NCBI GenBank assembly: GCA_030145715.1
Contig: JAIXHQ010000006.1
Span: 1 to 64,000 of the forward strand
DNA length: 64,000 nt
Reading direction: 5' to 3'
Source: Sphingopyxis sp.
GTDB taxonomy: Bacteria > Pseudomonadota > Alphaproteobacteria > Sphingomonadales > Sphingomonadaceae
The notes under the pieces were generated by a model. That model saw only the letters and a list, made by a program, of their open reading frames with translations. It was not told the origin of the DNA and did no database searches. Made by a program: the position numbers and the translations under genes. Position 1 is the first letter of the stretch, and every line of letters starts with the position of its first letter. Shown here in pieces: positions 35,101-43,573 of this stretch.

Positions 35101-35294
35101 TGCCGCTGATTTTCAATGTGAAGATTCGGGCGCCGTTCCGCCAGTTGCTGACATCGGCGAAGGGCTTTTATGACCCGTCATTGCTTGTGAAACAAAATTT
35201 GCCCGCGCTGATGCGCGCCCAGGAAGAAGCCGAAGCGGCAGCAAAAGCCGCAACAATTCCCGTTCAGCCCCCAGAAAGCGAGCCTGTGCGATGA
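32139..35294 (+). CDS. ydbH: YdbH-family intermembrane lipid transport protein
   Basis: This is a 1,051-residue AsmA-like protein: one N-terminal membrane anchor (about residues 22-40) then about 1,000 periplasmic residues of repeated beta-strand pattern. The C-terminal part (FDGTLPVEFDGLGGRIVNGR...) is typical of the YdbH domain. In E. coli YdbH and the lipoprotein YnbE form a bridge between the membranes for phospholipid transport; the following two genes match ynbE and ydbL, which confirms the call by context. It is longer than the 879-residue E. coli protein. ATG at 32139 is preferred over TTG at 32124. Confidence 0.87.
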   Translation: MTDGEIAPRPRWRYRTILFRKRWMTAGAFILLAAGIWIAREPIANRFIDDQLGSRGVPAQYRIDAIGFRSERLSNVVIGDPSRPDLTADRVEVLLGYGWSGPYVSDIRANGVRLYGRFVDGRLSFGALDKFRDPTSTDPFALPDLSVVLRDARARVETPWGNIGAALNGRGNLRRDFTGKLGIVAPRIAAAGCSGDGVTFYGALLVRDVRPRLVGPLRGRGLDCGGGRVGASSPQVALDLSLSEDLRSWKGEADASIAGMTAGSMRADSLGVKISFDGNAVRTTLAVDADMMRLRGDGFAVGQVSGDVKGSIGSAAPKLDGAIRFSQASVDSAARRSIAESARNLSGLPIGPLAAKAASAVARLLADAKGSAGFALIGEGPTARIDLIAPQINSASGARFTGSADSRIGYLYGAPSPAVIAAGSWTFGGGDLPAGSLRLDRNADGVVTGLANLDPYSGDGARLRLAPIRFDGQKNGLIRFSTRAELSGPLAGGTVERLAIPLRGMLAPTGSLALDGGCSRVTADAVAVAGMRLGKSAIDLCSRPGTALLSAGVGGVRGAIRIPRIALRGSVGQSPLAVDTGAAAIDLSNLGWSLAQVDVRLGQGDTTTRFTAKSITGKAMAGTLRSATSKIGSVPLVMNEIAGEWRLENGALVLKGGLQLSDAAPDARFYPLVSKDATLRFAGGVIDATAGFAEGKTGTKILDTMIRHRLDDGSGAADLIVRGLRFGDAFQPDQLSYLAKGVVANVQGTVVGDGRIEWTPAGVTSRGTFATVNADLAAAFGPVKGLTTTLSFDDLLGLKSDPGQIAKIKEINPGIPVIDGEIEYSLLGDNRIRIEGGSWPFAGGKLLLYPTTLDFSASNTRRLSFDIVGVDAAVFLQSFGFDNINATGVFDGTLPVEFDGLGGRIVNGRIDSRGGGGTLAYVGELSNRNLGAVANFAFGALRSLKYDDLTVILNGDLDGEMVTDIRFGGVGQGEGAKRNFLTNQIAKLPLIFNVKIRAPFRQLLTSAKGFYDPSLLVKQNLPALMRAQEEAEAAAKAATIPVQPPESEPVR

Positions 35295-35506
35295 AGACGT
35301 CCAAGACTGGAGCAAGGAGGCTGCCCATTGACGGTTGGCAGGTTGCGTTGATGATAAGCGCCTTGGCCCTTGCGGGCTGTGTGCAGATCGATACGCCTGA
35401 CAAGCCGATCGAGATCAACCTGAACATCAACATCCGGCAGGAAGTGGTGTACAGGCTCGATGGCGATGCCAAAAAGCTGATCGAGCAGAATAGCGAGATA
35501 TTCTGA
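35291..35506 (+). CDS. ynbE: YnbE-family outer-membrane lipoprotein
   Basis: This 71-residue protein has a signal peptide ending in the lipobox LALAGC and a mature part VQIDTPDKPIEINLNINIRQ, the family core. YnbE stacks on the C-terminus of YdbH to reach the outer membrane. It overlaps the ydbH stop by 4 nt and the ydbL start by 1 nt. Confidence 0.88.
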   Translation: MKTSKTGARRLPIDGWQVALMISALALAGCVQIDTPDKPIEINLNINIRQEVVYRLDGDAKKLIEQNSEIF

Positions 35507-35922
35507 TGGGGAAGATGATGATGCGTATGAAGATGTGGAAACCGACGGGAATGGCGCTGGCGGCTATTGCCGCAACCGCTGCCGTCGCATTCGCGATACC
35601 CTCGGCAATGGCTCAGCGTGATCCTGCTTACGCGGCCGCGCGCGCCGCCGGACAGATTGGTGAACAGCCCGACGGCTATCTCGGCTTTGCGACGGCGCCG
35701 ACCCCTGCGATCCGCACGCTGGTGCAGGACCTCAATATCAAGCGCAAGGCGGCCTATACGGAACGCGCGCAGGCGACCGGTAGCACGGTCGAACAATTTG
35801 CGTTCACCAGCGGCTGCAACCTGATCGCGAGCACCAAGGCGGGCGAAAAATATCAGACGCCGGGCGGCGCATGGAAAACTCGCGATGGCAGCGCGCCGGA
35901 GCGGGACACGCGCTGCCCGTAA
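35506..35922 (+). CDS. ydbL: YdbL-family (DUF1318) periplasmic protein
   Basis: This 138-residue protein has a signal peptide (to about AMAQ, residue 36) and the DUF1318 pattern AARAAGQIGEQPDGYLGF followed by VQDLNIKRKAAYTERA. In E. coli YdbL modulates the YdbH-YnbE complex. Stop TGA of ynbE and ATG overlap (TGATG). A strong terminator follows, so the operon ends here. Confidence 0.88.
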   Translation: MGKMMMRMKMWKPTGMALAAIAATAAVAFAIPSAMAQRDPAYAAARAAGQIGEQPDGYLGFATAPTPAIRTLVQDLNIKRKAAYTERAQATGSTVEQFAFTSGCNLIASTKAGEKYQTPGGAWKTRDGSAPERDTRCP

Positions 35923-35960
35923 CCGTCGCGACAACCAATAGCAGGGCCTCTGGCCCTCAA

Positions 35961-35994
35961 ATGCCGCCGCGCCCCTAAACGCGGCGGCATTTTT
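35961..35994 (+). terminator. Rho-independent terminator of the ydbH operon
   Basis: A perfect 11-bp stem ATGCCGCCGCG/CGCGGCGGCAT with an 8-nt loop is followed by TTTT. It separates the ydbH operon from the ATP synthase operon. Confidence 0.85.
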
Positions 35995-36178
35995 CGTTGG
36001 GTGCGCCGTCTTGGTTTTGCCCTCCAACGCAAAGACTTTGCCACGTTTGCGCGCGGGCATTGACTTAATGGGGCGTCGTTCCTAAACGGACCGCGCCTTA
36101 GGGGTCCCCCGAATTTTCGGGCCTTTTTTCGCAGGCGGAATCGATGAATATCGGCTCTGTTTCAGGAGGATGGCGCAA

Positions 36179-36499
36179 ATGATGGGGAACGGCAGCGATC
36201 CGGAAGCAGCTTCGGAGGATTCGCGCCTGGTCTCGCTTGAACAGCGATTGGACCGGGCCGAAGCCGCAGAAGCAAAACGGACTGCAGGAAACGCCGGGCC
36301 GGAATCCGATGCCAACTACCGGCTCGGAAATCGGGTTCTGGCCGAACTGCTGGGCGGGTTGATTGGTGGAGCCTTGTTCGGCTGGCTGATTGACCGTTTC
36401 GCGGGGACGTCACCCTGGGGGCTGTTGGGGATGTTGTTCATGGGGATCGTCGTGGCCTTCCGGAATATCATTCGCATTTCTTCGACGTCCCGCAAATAG
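36179..36499 (+). CDS. atpI: AtpI/AtpZ-type accessory protein of F0F1 ATP synthase
   Basis: This 106-residue protein has a charged N-terminal half and two membrane helices (LAELLGGLIGGALFGWLI and WGLLGMLFMGIVVAFRNI). It is the first gene of the F0 operon and helps assemble the ring or carry Mg2+ or Ca2+ with the synthase. AGGAGG at 36164-36169 is too close to ATG at 36170 and properly spaced from ATG at 36179, which decides the start. Confidence 0.87.
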   Translation: MMGNGSDPEAASEDSRLVSLEQRLDRAEAAEAKRTAGNAGPESDANYRLGNRVLAELLGGLIGGALFGWLIDRFAGTSPWGLLGMLFMGIVVAFRNIIRISSTSRK

Positions 36500-36567
36500 C
36501 TGGACGCAAATTGAATTTTAGAGCGGGGCGGCAATGCAGCCACCTCGCCAGACGCGTGGAGTGAATA

Positions 36568-37353
36568 GTGGCGGCTGAACCCGGCAAGATCGACCCGATG
36601 CACCAGTTCGAGGTTACTCCGCTTGGCGGTGGTTTCAACCTGGGCGGGCAGGAAGTGCTGTTCACCAACAGCGCGCTGTGGATGGTGATCGCTGCGGTCG
36701 CTCTTGGCATCTTCATGTGGGGCGGGATGCGTCGCCAACTGGTTCCTGGTCGCTGGCAGGCGGCGGTCGAGGGATTTACCGGCTTTATTTCCAGCATGAT
36801 GATGGCGAATATCGGCTCCGAAGGTCGGAAATATACGCCCTATGTTTTTTCGCTCTTCATGTTCATCCTCTTTTCCAACTTGCTCGGCATGTTGCCGCTG
36901 GGTGTCTTGGGGCTTAAGCCCTTCACCGTAACCAGCCATATCGCGATTACCGGCGTTCTTGCGCTTATTAGTTTCGCGATCGTCCTTGTGGTCGGTTTCT
37001 GGCGCCACGGTTTGCACTTCTTTTCGCTGTTCGTGCCCCACGGTACGCCGCTTCCGATGGTCCCGATCATCGCGCCGATCGAGTTCGTGTCTTTCATGGT
37101 TCGTCCGTTCAGCTTGGGCCTCCGCCTTTTCGTCGCCATGACGGCAGGCCATGTGCTGTTGAAGGTGCTTTCGGGTTTCGTCATTAACGGCTTCAATGCT
37201 GAAACGCTGTGGCTCGGTTCGATCGTATCGGTTTTAAGCTTCATCCTGATGATCGGGATCAGCGCGCTCGAACTGCTCGTTGCTGGTATTCAGGCCTATG
37301 TTTTCGCCCTGTTGACCTCGCTGTACATCAACGACGCGGTCAATCTTCATTAA
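36568..37353 (+). CDS. atpB: ATP synthase F0 subunit a
   Basis: This 261-residue membrane protein has about six helices. The essential Arg is in PFSLGLRLFVAMTAGH. It forms the proton half-channels beside the c ring. The start is GTG at 36568 (VAAEPGKIDPMHQFEV) with GGAG upstream. It lies 68 nt after atpI. Confidence 0.97.
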   Translation: MAAEPGKIDPMHQFEVTPLGGGFNLGGQEVLFTNSALWMVIAAVALGIFMWGGMRRQLVPGRWQAAVEGFTGFISSMMMANIGSEGRKYTPYVFSLFMFILFSNLLGMLPLGVLGLKPFTVTSHIAITGVLALISFAIVLVVGFWRHGLHFFSLFVPHGTPLPMVPIIAPIEFVSFMVRPFSLGLRLFVAMTAGHVLLKVLSGFVINGFNAETLWLGSIVSVLSFILMIGISALELLVAGIQAYVFALLTSLYINDAVNLH

Positions 37354-37396
37354 GTTCCGTTTATATTTCAAACGATTATACCAAGGAGTAGTTACA

Positions 37397-37624
37397 ATGG
37401 ACGCAGAAGCAGCAAAGCTGATCGGTGCCGGTCTGGCCGCCATCGGTGCCGGCATGGCCGCCATCGGTGTGGGTAATGTGTTCGGCAGCTTCCTCGAAAG
37501 CGCGCTGCGCAATCCCGCAGCAGCCGACGGCCAGCAGGGCCGCCTGTTCATCGGTTTCGCCGCTGCCGAACTTCTCGGTCTGCTGGCGTTCGTTGTTGCG
37601 ATGATCCTGCTTTTCGTCGTCTGA
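37397..37624 (+). CDS. atpE: ATP synthase F0 subunit c
   Basis: This 75-residue two-helix hairpin has the proton-carrying carboxylate Glu in GFAAAELLGLLAF and the polar loop ALRNPAAADGQQGRL. No sodium-binding signature is seen, so it is a proton-type ring. AAGGAG lies 8 nt before ATG. The first helix is Gly-rich, GAGLAAIGAGMAAIGVG. Confidence 0.98.
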   Translation: MDAEAAKLIGAGLAAIGAGMAAIGVGNVFGSFLESALRNPAAADGQQGRLFIGFAAAELLGLLAFVVAMILLFVV

Positions 37625-37704
37625 TTTGACGATGATGTGGCGAAGCCGCTCCTGCGTGATCGGCTTCGCTTCAGGTTTCTTGAATATTTTAGGGTTCGTC
37701 TTTC

Positions 37705-38205
37705 ATGCCCCAGATAGCCCAGCTAACCGCTGACAATTGGTATCTTGCCTCGCAGCTTTTCTGGCTGCTGGTCGTCTTTGCCGGTATTTATATCGTCATC
37801 GGCCGTGGCATGCTTCCCAAAATCGAAGCGACGGTGGACGCGCGTGACCGCAAGGTTGCGGACGATCTGGCGGCAGCGAAGGCTGCCCATGCCGCGGCCG
37901 ACAATCTGGAAGCAAGCTACGTTCAGCAAAGTGACGCGAGCCGCGCTGCTGCGCAAAAGGCCGTGGCGGAAGCCAAGGACAAGGCGGCGCGCGACGCCGA
38001 AAAGCGCCTTGCCAAGGTCGATGCCGAACTAGGCGAGAAATTGGCTGGGGCCGAAGCCGATGTGGCGGCGGCGCGCAAGTCAGCGATGGCGGAGATCGAA
38101 TCCGTCGCGGCTGATGCGGCGAGCGATCTTGTGGCAAAGCTGTCCGGTACAACCGTCGCAGCGGCGGATGCGAAGGCAGCGGTGAAGGCGGTGCTCCATG
38201 GCTAA
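37705..38205 (+). CDS. atpF': ATP synthase F0 subunit b'
   Basis: This 166-residue protein has one membrane helix (LFWLLVVFAGIYIVIGRGML) and a long charged coiled coil. It precedes a second b-type gene, so it is the b' of the b/b' heterodimeric stator usual in alphaproteobacteria. Its end overlaps atpF by 8 nt. Confidence 0.93.
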   Translation: MPQIAQLTADNWYLASQLFWLLVVFAGIYIVIGRGMLPKIEATVDARDRKVADDLAAAKAAHAAADNLEASYVQQSDASRAAAQKAVAEAKDKAARDAEKRLAKVDAELGEKLAGAEADVAAARKSAMAEIESVAADAASDLVAKLSGTTVAAADAKAAVKAVLHG

Positions 38206-38740
38206 TTTTTCAGTCATCTTGGTGGAGGCTGCTGGCGAAGCAGCCGCGACCCCCAAGGCATTTGGCATGGATGCGACCGTATGGGTGTCGATCGCGATGC
38301 TGGTCTTTTTGGGTATCCTTGTCTGGAAGGGCGTACCCGGAATGATCGCCGCTATGCTGGACAAGCGGATTGCCGAGATTTCCAGGCAACTCAACGAAGC
38401 CGAACAGCTTCGCCTTGATGCCGAATCGCTGAAGGCCGAATATGAAGCAAAGCTGGCGCGCGCGGCCAAGGAGGCCGATGATATGCGCGCCCGGGCCGAC
38501 GCCGAAGCCGAAGCGCTGGTGACAAAGGCCAAGGCGGATGCAACCGCGCTGATCGCCCGTCGCAAGCAGATGGCCGAGGACCGCATCGCGGCCGCGGAAG
38601 CAGGTGCTCTTGCCGATGTCCGTTCGGCCGTTGCGAAGGCGGCGACCGAAGCGGCCGCAAAGCTGATCGCCGAAAAGCACGACGCATCGGCAGACAAGGC
38701 GCTGATCGATCAGGCCATCGCGGGCGTTGCCAAGGTCTGA
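38198..38740 (+). CDS. atpF: ATP synthase F0 subunit b
   Basis: This 180-residue protein has one membrane helix (VSIAMLVFLGILVWKGVP) at about 30-48 and a long helical stalk. It joins F0 to F1 with b'. It is the last gene of the operon; the F1 genes are not in the window, in line with split atp operons of this class. A terminator follows at once. Confidence 0.95.
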   Translation: MANFSVILVEAAGEAAATPKAFGMDATVWVSIAMLVFLGILVWKGVPGMIAAMLDKRIAEISRQLNEAEQLRLDAESLKAEYEAKLARAAKEADDMRARADAEAEALVTKAKADATALIARRKQMAEDRIAAAEAGALADVRSAVAKAATEAAAKLIAEKHDASADKALIDQAIAGVAKV

Positions 38741-38762
38741 GCCTTCAGCATCGCAAAAGAAC

Positions 38763-38795
38763 AAAACGCCCGCGATTGAACCCGCGGGCGTTTTT
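38763..38795 (+). terminator. Rho-independent terminator of the atp operon
   Basis: AAAACGCCCGCG (38763-38774) pairs with CGCGGGCGTTTT (38783-38794), 12 bp with an 8-nt loop, ending in a T tract. It may also act on the minus strand, which has an A-rich start. Confidence 0.87.
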
Positions 38796-38926
38796 CTGTT
38801 GGTGTGATTCTGCCAGGTCGAGCGGCCATCTTCATCGCTCCCGCAAACGCGCGCCATGCTGGCGGGGGCGGTTGGCATCCGTCCAAAACGCGCAAGACCC
38901 CTTCGGTCGTGCGCCGAAAGCGACAA

Positions 38927-39646
38927 TCAGAACCGGATCATGATGCGCCGCGCGAGTGCGGGCGACAGGCTGTGCACAAGTTGCAGCATTTTTACCATGC
39001 CGACATTGATTTCGCTTTTGCCCGTGCGAATGCCACGGACGATTTCGGCCGCACAGCGTTGCACGCTCATCTTGTGGCCCGTTCGTCCCGCCGTCATGTT
39101 CGTTTCGACGACGGGGGGCAGGGCTTCGATGACTCGGACATTGCTGTCCTTCAGCAAGTGCCGGATCGCTTGCGTATAGCTTCGCAGTCCGGCCTTTGTG
39201 GCGCAATAGACCGATCCGCCAGAGCGCGGCGCGATCGCGAGACCTGAAGTGACGTTAACGATCGCGGCCTGAGGCTGCGACCGCAGCGTCGGCAGCAATA
39301 GGGTAGAAAGAGCGATCGGAGCTTCAAGATTGGTGCGGATGCAATGCGTCGCATTGTCCATCGTGGCCGGATCGTCCAATTCATATTCACCGCCGACCCC
39401 GGCGTTGTTGACGAGCAGCGCCACCGGCTTGCCGTCGACGCCGCGGACGACCGCATCTATTCCCGTCGAACTCGACAGGTCGCTGGCGATCGTGCCGAAA
39501 CCAAGCGCCGCCATCGCTGCCAACTTGTCCCTCGATCGGCCCGTGACGATGACATCGGCACCCGCGCCTTGCAATTGCAGCGCGATTTCACGTCCGATTC
39601 CGTCGCTGCCGCCCGTAACCAGCGCAAGCTTTCCTTGCAAATCCAC
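38927..39646 (-). CDS. SDR-family oxidoreductase
   Basis: This 239-residue Rossmann protein has TGGSDGIGREIA (cofactor loop), NNAGVG and YCATK (catalytic Tyr and Lys) with Ser in NVTSGLA. The C-terminus ends basic and hydrophobic (ARRIMIRF). The substrate is unknown; such DltE-like members are often annotated as short-chain dehydrogenases. The start is GTG at 39646 with GGGGGAG upstream. It is divergent from uvrC with 32 nt between. Confidence 0.88.
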   Translation of the reverse strand: MDLQGKLALVTGGSDGIGREIALQLQGAGADVIVTGRSRDKLAAMAALGFGTIASDLSSSTGIDAVVRGVDGKPVALLVNNAGVGGEYELDDPATMDNATHCIRTNLEAPIALSTLLLPTLRSQPQAAIVNVTSGLAIAPRSGGSVYCATKAGLRSYTQAIRHLLKDSNVRVIEALPPVVETNMTAGRTGHKMSVQRCAAEIVRGIRTGKSEINVGMVKMLQLVHSLSPALARRIMIRF

Positions 39647-39678
39647 CGCAATTCTCCCCCCGTTTTACATCGCACACT

Positions 39679-41649
39679 ATGGCGGGTCGCATCGCCATCG
39701 CCTACATGCAAAATATGGCTCGCCCGAACGCTCCCGACCGGTTCAATGAAGAGAAGGCGGCCTATGTCGTGCGCGGCAGCGGCGCGGAGGAGGACCGGCC
39801 TGACCTTGCGCGCGGTGCCGATGCGATCCGCAACGTCGTGCGCAAATTGCCGACACGGCCCGGCGTCTATCGTATGCTCGATGCGCGCGGCGACGTCCTC
39901 TATGTCGGCAAGGCCCGCGCGCTCAAGAACCGTGTCACCAACTACACGCAGGTCGCGCGGCTGCCGCAACGGCTTCAGCGGATGGTGGCGCAAACGCGTG
40001 CGATGGAAATCGTCACGACGACGAGCGAGGCAGAGGCGCTGCTGCTTGAGGCGCAACTGATCAAGCGGTATCGGCCACCCTATAATGTCCTGTTGCGCGA
40101 CGACAAAAGCTTTCCCTTCATCCTGCTGCGCATGGACCACGACTTTCCCCGCGTTCAGAAACATCGCGGCGCCCGGCGGGCCAAGGGGCGCTATTATGGC
40201 CCGTTTGCGAGCGCGGGATCGGTGGCGCGGACGCTCAACGCCCTGCAAAAGACCTTTCTGCTGCGAAGTTGCACCGACAGCTTTTTCGCCAATCGGTCGC
40301 GTCCATGCCTTCTCTATCAAATCCGCCGTTGTTCGGCGCCGTGCGTCGACCGAATTTCCAAGGAGGACTATGCGGCACTGGTCGGCGATGCGCAGGACTT
40401 TCTGGAAGGCCGCTCGACCGCCGTGCAGAAAAGGCTTGGCGATGCAATGACACGGGCGGCCGATGCGATGGATTTCGAACAGGCGGCGGTTTTACGGGAT
40501 CGATTGAAATCGCTGACCTTCATTCAGGGAAGCCAGTCGGTTCACGCCGACGGGCTGGGCGATGCAGACGTCTTTGCGCTCGCGGCGAAAGGCGGACAGC
40601 TCTGCATCGCGGGCTTTTTCATTCGGGGCGGGCAGAATTGGGGCCACCGCAGCTTCTTTCCCGCGCATGTGTCGGGCGTGCCGGAGGCCGAGGTGATGGC
40701 AAGCTTTCTGATGCAATTTTATGAAGGCGTGCCGCCGCCAAAGCTGATCCTTGTCGATCGGGAGCCTGACGAATGCGCGCTGCTCGCCGAGGCACTGGGC
40801 GAAAGCGGCAGCCGCAAGATTGAAATCAGCGTGCCGCAGCGCGGCAATCGCCGGCGTCTGCTCGAACAGGCGGTGCGTAACGCCGGCGAGGAACTCGACC
40901 GGCGTCTCGCGGAAAGCAGCAGTCAGGCGAAACTGGGGCGCGATCTGGCCGAACTGTTCGACCTGGACAGCCCGCCGCAGCGTATCGAAATATATGACAA
41001 CAGCCATATCCAGGGAAGCAATGCACTGGGCGCGATGGTCGTCGCGGGGCCCGACGGCTGGATCAAGGGCGCGTATCGCAAGTTCAACATCAAACGCGCG
41101 GAAACGATGCCGGGCGACGATTTTGCGATGATGCGCGAGGTGTTTCAGCGCCGGTTCGCCCGCGCGATCGAGGAGGATCCCGAGCGAACCAAGGGTGAAT
41201 GGCCCGACCTGGTATTGATCGATGGCGGCAAGGGTCAGGTGTCGGCGGTCGCGGCGGTATTCGCCGAACTCGGGATCGACGACCTGACCTTTATCGGCGT
41301 CGCCAAAGGCCCCGATCGCAACGCCGGGCGCGAAACCTTTTATCACCCCGACGGACGGGAGTTTACGCTGCCGCCCAATAATGCGGTGCTGTTCTATATC
41401 CAGCGGCTTCGGGACGAGGCCCATCGTTTCGCGATCGGCGCGCATCGGCAAAAGCGCGCCAAGGCCATGGGCGCGTCCCCACTCGACGAGGTGCCGGGCA
41501 TCGGCCCTTCGCGTAAAAAGGCCTTGCTGATGCATTTCGGGACGGCGCGCGCGGTGCGCGGTGCAAGCCTGGAAGATCTGCGGAAAGCGCCGGGCGTCAG
41601 CGCCGCGGTGGCGCAGGCGGTGCATGATTTCTATCATTCGGGACGTTGA
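39679..41649 (+). CDS. uvrC: Excinuclease ABC subunit C
   Basis: This 656-residue protein has an N-terminal GIY-YIG nuclease (PGVYRMLDARGDVLYVGKAR), a UvrB-binding UVR motif (DAMDFEQAAVLRDRLKSL), the RNase H-like nuclease (IEIYDNSHIQGSNALGAMVV, LVLIDGGKGQ) and a C-terminal helix-hairpin-helix (LDEVPGIGPSRKKALLMHFG). It makes both incisions in nucleotide excision repair. The N-terminus is some 50 residues longer than needed; ATG at 39715 is also possible. Confidence 0.96.
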   Translation: MAGRIAIAYMQNMARPNAPDRFNEEKAAYVVRGSGAEEDRPDLARGADAIRNVVRKLPTRPGVYRMLDARGDVLYVGKARALKNRVTNYTQVARLPQRLQRMVAQTRAMEIVTTTSEAEALLLEAQLIKRYRPPYNVLLRDDKSFPFILLRMDHDFPRVQKHRGARRAKGRYYGPFASAGSVARTLNALQKTFLLRSCTDSFFANRSRPCLLYQIRRCSAPCVDRISKEDYAALVGDAQDFLEGRSTAVQKRLGDAMTRAADAMDFEQAAVLRDRLKSLTFIQGSQSVHADGLGDADVFALAAKGGQLCIAGFFIRGGQNWGHRSFFPAHVSGVPEAEVMASFLMQFYEGVPPPKLILVDREPDECALLAEALGESGSRKIEISVPQRGNRRRLLEQAVRNAGEELDRRLAESSSQAKLGRDLAELFDLDSPPQRIEIYDNSHIQGSNALGAMVVAGPDGWIKGAYRKFNIKRAETMPGDDFAMMREVFQRRFARAIEEDPERTKGEWPDLVLIDGGKGQVSAVAAVFAELGIDDLTFIGVAKGPDRNAGRETFYHPDGREFTLPPNNAVLFYIQRLRDEAHRFAIGAHRQKRAKAMGASPLDEVPGIGPSRKKALLMHFGTARAVRGASLEDLRKAPGVSAAVAQAVHDFYHSGR

Positions 41650-41692
41650 GATTATTGGGTCGTCATCGCGGCGAACGGGGAAGGACGGGCAG

Positions 41693-41752
41693 ATGGATTT
41701 CGCAGACGTCGCGCTGGTGACGCAGACGCAGATGGTTCTTTGGTCCGCCTGA
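41693..41752 (+). CDS. Possible 19-codon leader frame overlapping recO
   Basis: A strong GGGGAAGGA ribosome-binding site lies before ATG at 41693. The frame encodes MDFADVALVTQTQMVLWSA and ends inside the first codons of recO. It may couple translation into recO or be the true N-terminus split from recO by a frameshift. Confidence 0.3.
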   Translation: MDFADVALVTQTQMVLWSA

Positions 41753-42477
41753 CCGCCAATGCCATTGTCTGTGCGGTTCGCGCGCACGGCGAGCATGGCG
41801 CGATTCTGCGCGCGCTGACGCAGGGTGCGGGCATGGTCGCCGCCTATGTGCGGGGCGGCCGTTCGACCCGGCTGCGACCGATCCTGATCCCCGGAAATCT
41901 TGTGGCACTGGAACTCAGGGCGCGGACGGACGACCAGTTGGCGGGCGCGTCGGCCGAACTTCTGTCCAGCCGCGCGCCGCTGCTCGCCGAACCGCTGGCG
42001 GCGGCCGCGATCGACTGGATGACGAGCGTGACCGCGGCGGCGCTGCCAGAGGGGCTGCCCTATCCCGCGCTCTATTCGGCCCTGTCGGGTGCGCTCGACG
42101 CGATAGGTCTCGCACCGTCGGCGCGGCAATGGGCGGCGGCGCTGGCGCGTTACGAACTGCTGCTGCTCGCCGAACTGGGCTTCGGGCTGAACCTCGACGA
42201 ATGCGTGGTCACGCAATCGAACGACGACCTGGCTTTTGTCAGCCCCAAATCGGGCGGCGCCGTGAGCGTCGGCGCGGCCGTCGGTTATGAACATCGTTTG
42301 CTGCGTCTTCCGCCCTTTTTGCGCGGCGCGGATGGTGGACCGTCGATGGGCGATGTCATCGACGGGCTGGCTATCACCGGCCATTTTATCGATCGCGACC
42401 TGCTCGATGGGCGCAGCCGCGACCTGCTTGCCGTAAGGGCGCGGCTGATCGATCGTCTCAACAGGGCGGTTGCGTGA
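41740..42477 (+). CDS. recO: DNA repair protein RecO
   Basis: This protein of about 245 residues has an N-terminal OB fold (AIVCAVRAHGEHGAILRALT... AYVRGGRSTRLRPILIPGNLV) and a helical C-terminal part. It loads RecA in the RecFOR pathway. The start is unsettled: TTG at 41740 has no ribosome-binding site, while GGGGAAGGACGGG precedes an ATG at 41693 in another frame that stops at 41752, inside recO. Either recO is translationally coupled to that 19-codon frame or a frameshift is present. Confidence 0.87.
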   Translation: MVRLTANAIVCAVRAHGEHGAILRALTQGAGMVAAYVRGGRSTRLRPILIPGNLVALELRARTDDQLAGASAELLSSRAPLLAEPLAAAAIDWMTSVTAAALPEGLPYPALYSALSGALDAIGLAPSARQWAAALARYELLLLAELGFGLNLDECVVTQSNDDLAFVSPKSGGAVSVGAAVGYEHRLLRLPPFLRGADGGPSMGDVIDGLAITGHFIDRDLLDGRSRDLLAVRARLIDRLNRAVA

Positions 42478-42525
42478 CGCGCCGCCGCTCCCTAAGCGGC
42501 TGACGAGACACGAAAGGGCGAAGCA

Positions 42526-43572
42526 TTGAACATCCTGCTGCTGGCTGGCGACGGTATCGGTCCGGAAATCATGGTAGAGGCCGAGAAGGTTCTGGCCGCC
42601 CTTGCGCTGCCCGTCACGCTCGATCGCGCCCTTGTCGGTGGGGCGGCCTATGCGGCGGTTGGTCATCCGCTGCCGCCAGAGACATTGGCGAAAGCGAAAT
42701 CCGCCGACGCGATCCTGTTCGGCGCGGTTGGCGATCCGCGATTCGATGATGTCGAACGCCACCTGCGCCCCGAACAGGCGATACTGGGCCTTCGCGCCGA
42801 ACTGGGCCTGTTCGCCAATCTGCGGCCTGCCAAATTGTTCGCGGGACTGGAGGATAGTTCGGCGCTGCGCCCCGAAGTGGCGGCGGCGATCGACCTCCTG
42901 ATCGTTCGGGAACTGAACGGCGACGTCTATTTCGGCGAAAAGGGTATGCGCCAGACCGCCGACGGCGAGCGCGAAGGTTATGACATCATGTCGTACAGCG
43001 AAAGCGAAGTGCGGCGCATCGCACATGTCGCGTTTCGCGCGGCACAGGGGCGGGCGAAGCGGCTATGTTCGGTCGACAAGGCGAACGTCCTTGAAACATC
43101 GCAGCTATGGCGCGACGTGGTGGTCGAGGTCGCGCGGGACTATCCCGATGTGACGCTCAGCCACATGTATGTCGACAATGCCGCGATGCAACTTGTGCGC
43201 AATCCGGGGCAGTTCGACGTCGTCGTCACCGGCAACCTGTTCGGCGACATCTTGTCCGATCAGGCGTCGATGTGTGTTGGATCGATCGGGCTGCTCGCTT
43301 CGGCTTCGCTGAGCGAGGGCAAGCAGGGCCTGTACGAACCGATCCATGGCAGCGCCCCCGATATAGCGGGGCAGGGCGTCGCCAACCCGCTGGCCATGAT
43401 CCTGTCGCTCGCGATGCTGTTGCGGCACTCGGGCGACGACGAAGCCAGCGCCGCGCGGATCGAGGCGGCGGTCGCCAAAGTCCTTGCCGATGGATGCCGC
43501 GGTGCGGATCTGGGTGGCAATATGGGCACGACGGCCTTGGGCGACGCCGTGGTTTCGGTTTTGAACGGATAA
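42526..43572 (+). CDS. leuB: 3-isopropylmalate dehydrogenase
   Basis: This 348-residue enzyme of the isocitrate/isopropylmalate family has [11 protein letters not shown] at the start, [22 protein letters not shown] (substrate loop) and [13 protein letters not shown] (metal-binding Asp). It is the third step of leucine synthesis. The start is TTG at 42526 with AAAGGGCGAAGCA upstream. It is followed by metZ after one nucleotide. Confidence 0.95.
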   Translation: MNILLLAGDGIGPEIMVEAEKVLAALALPVTLDRALVGGAAYAAVGHPLPPETLAKAKSADAILFGAVGDPRFDDVERHLRPEQAILGLRAELGLFANLRPAKLFAGLEDSSALRPEVAAAIDLLIVRELNGDVYFGEKGMRQTADGEREGYDIMSYSESEVRRIAHVAFRAAQGRAKRLCSVDKANVLETSQLWRDVVVEVARDYPDVTLSHMYVDNAAMQLVRNPGQFDVVVTGNLFGDILSDQASMCVGSIGLLASASLSEGKQGLYEPIHGSAPDIAGQGVANPLAMILSLAMLLRHSGDDEASAARIEAAVAKVLADGCRGADLGGNMGTTALGDAVVSVLNG

Positions 43573-43573
43573 T

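Noticed and set aside
40492-43026. Open frame of 844 codons on the minus strand opposite uvrC, recO and leuB
   Set aside because: It spans three real genes in antisense and has no family features.
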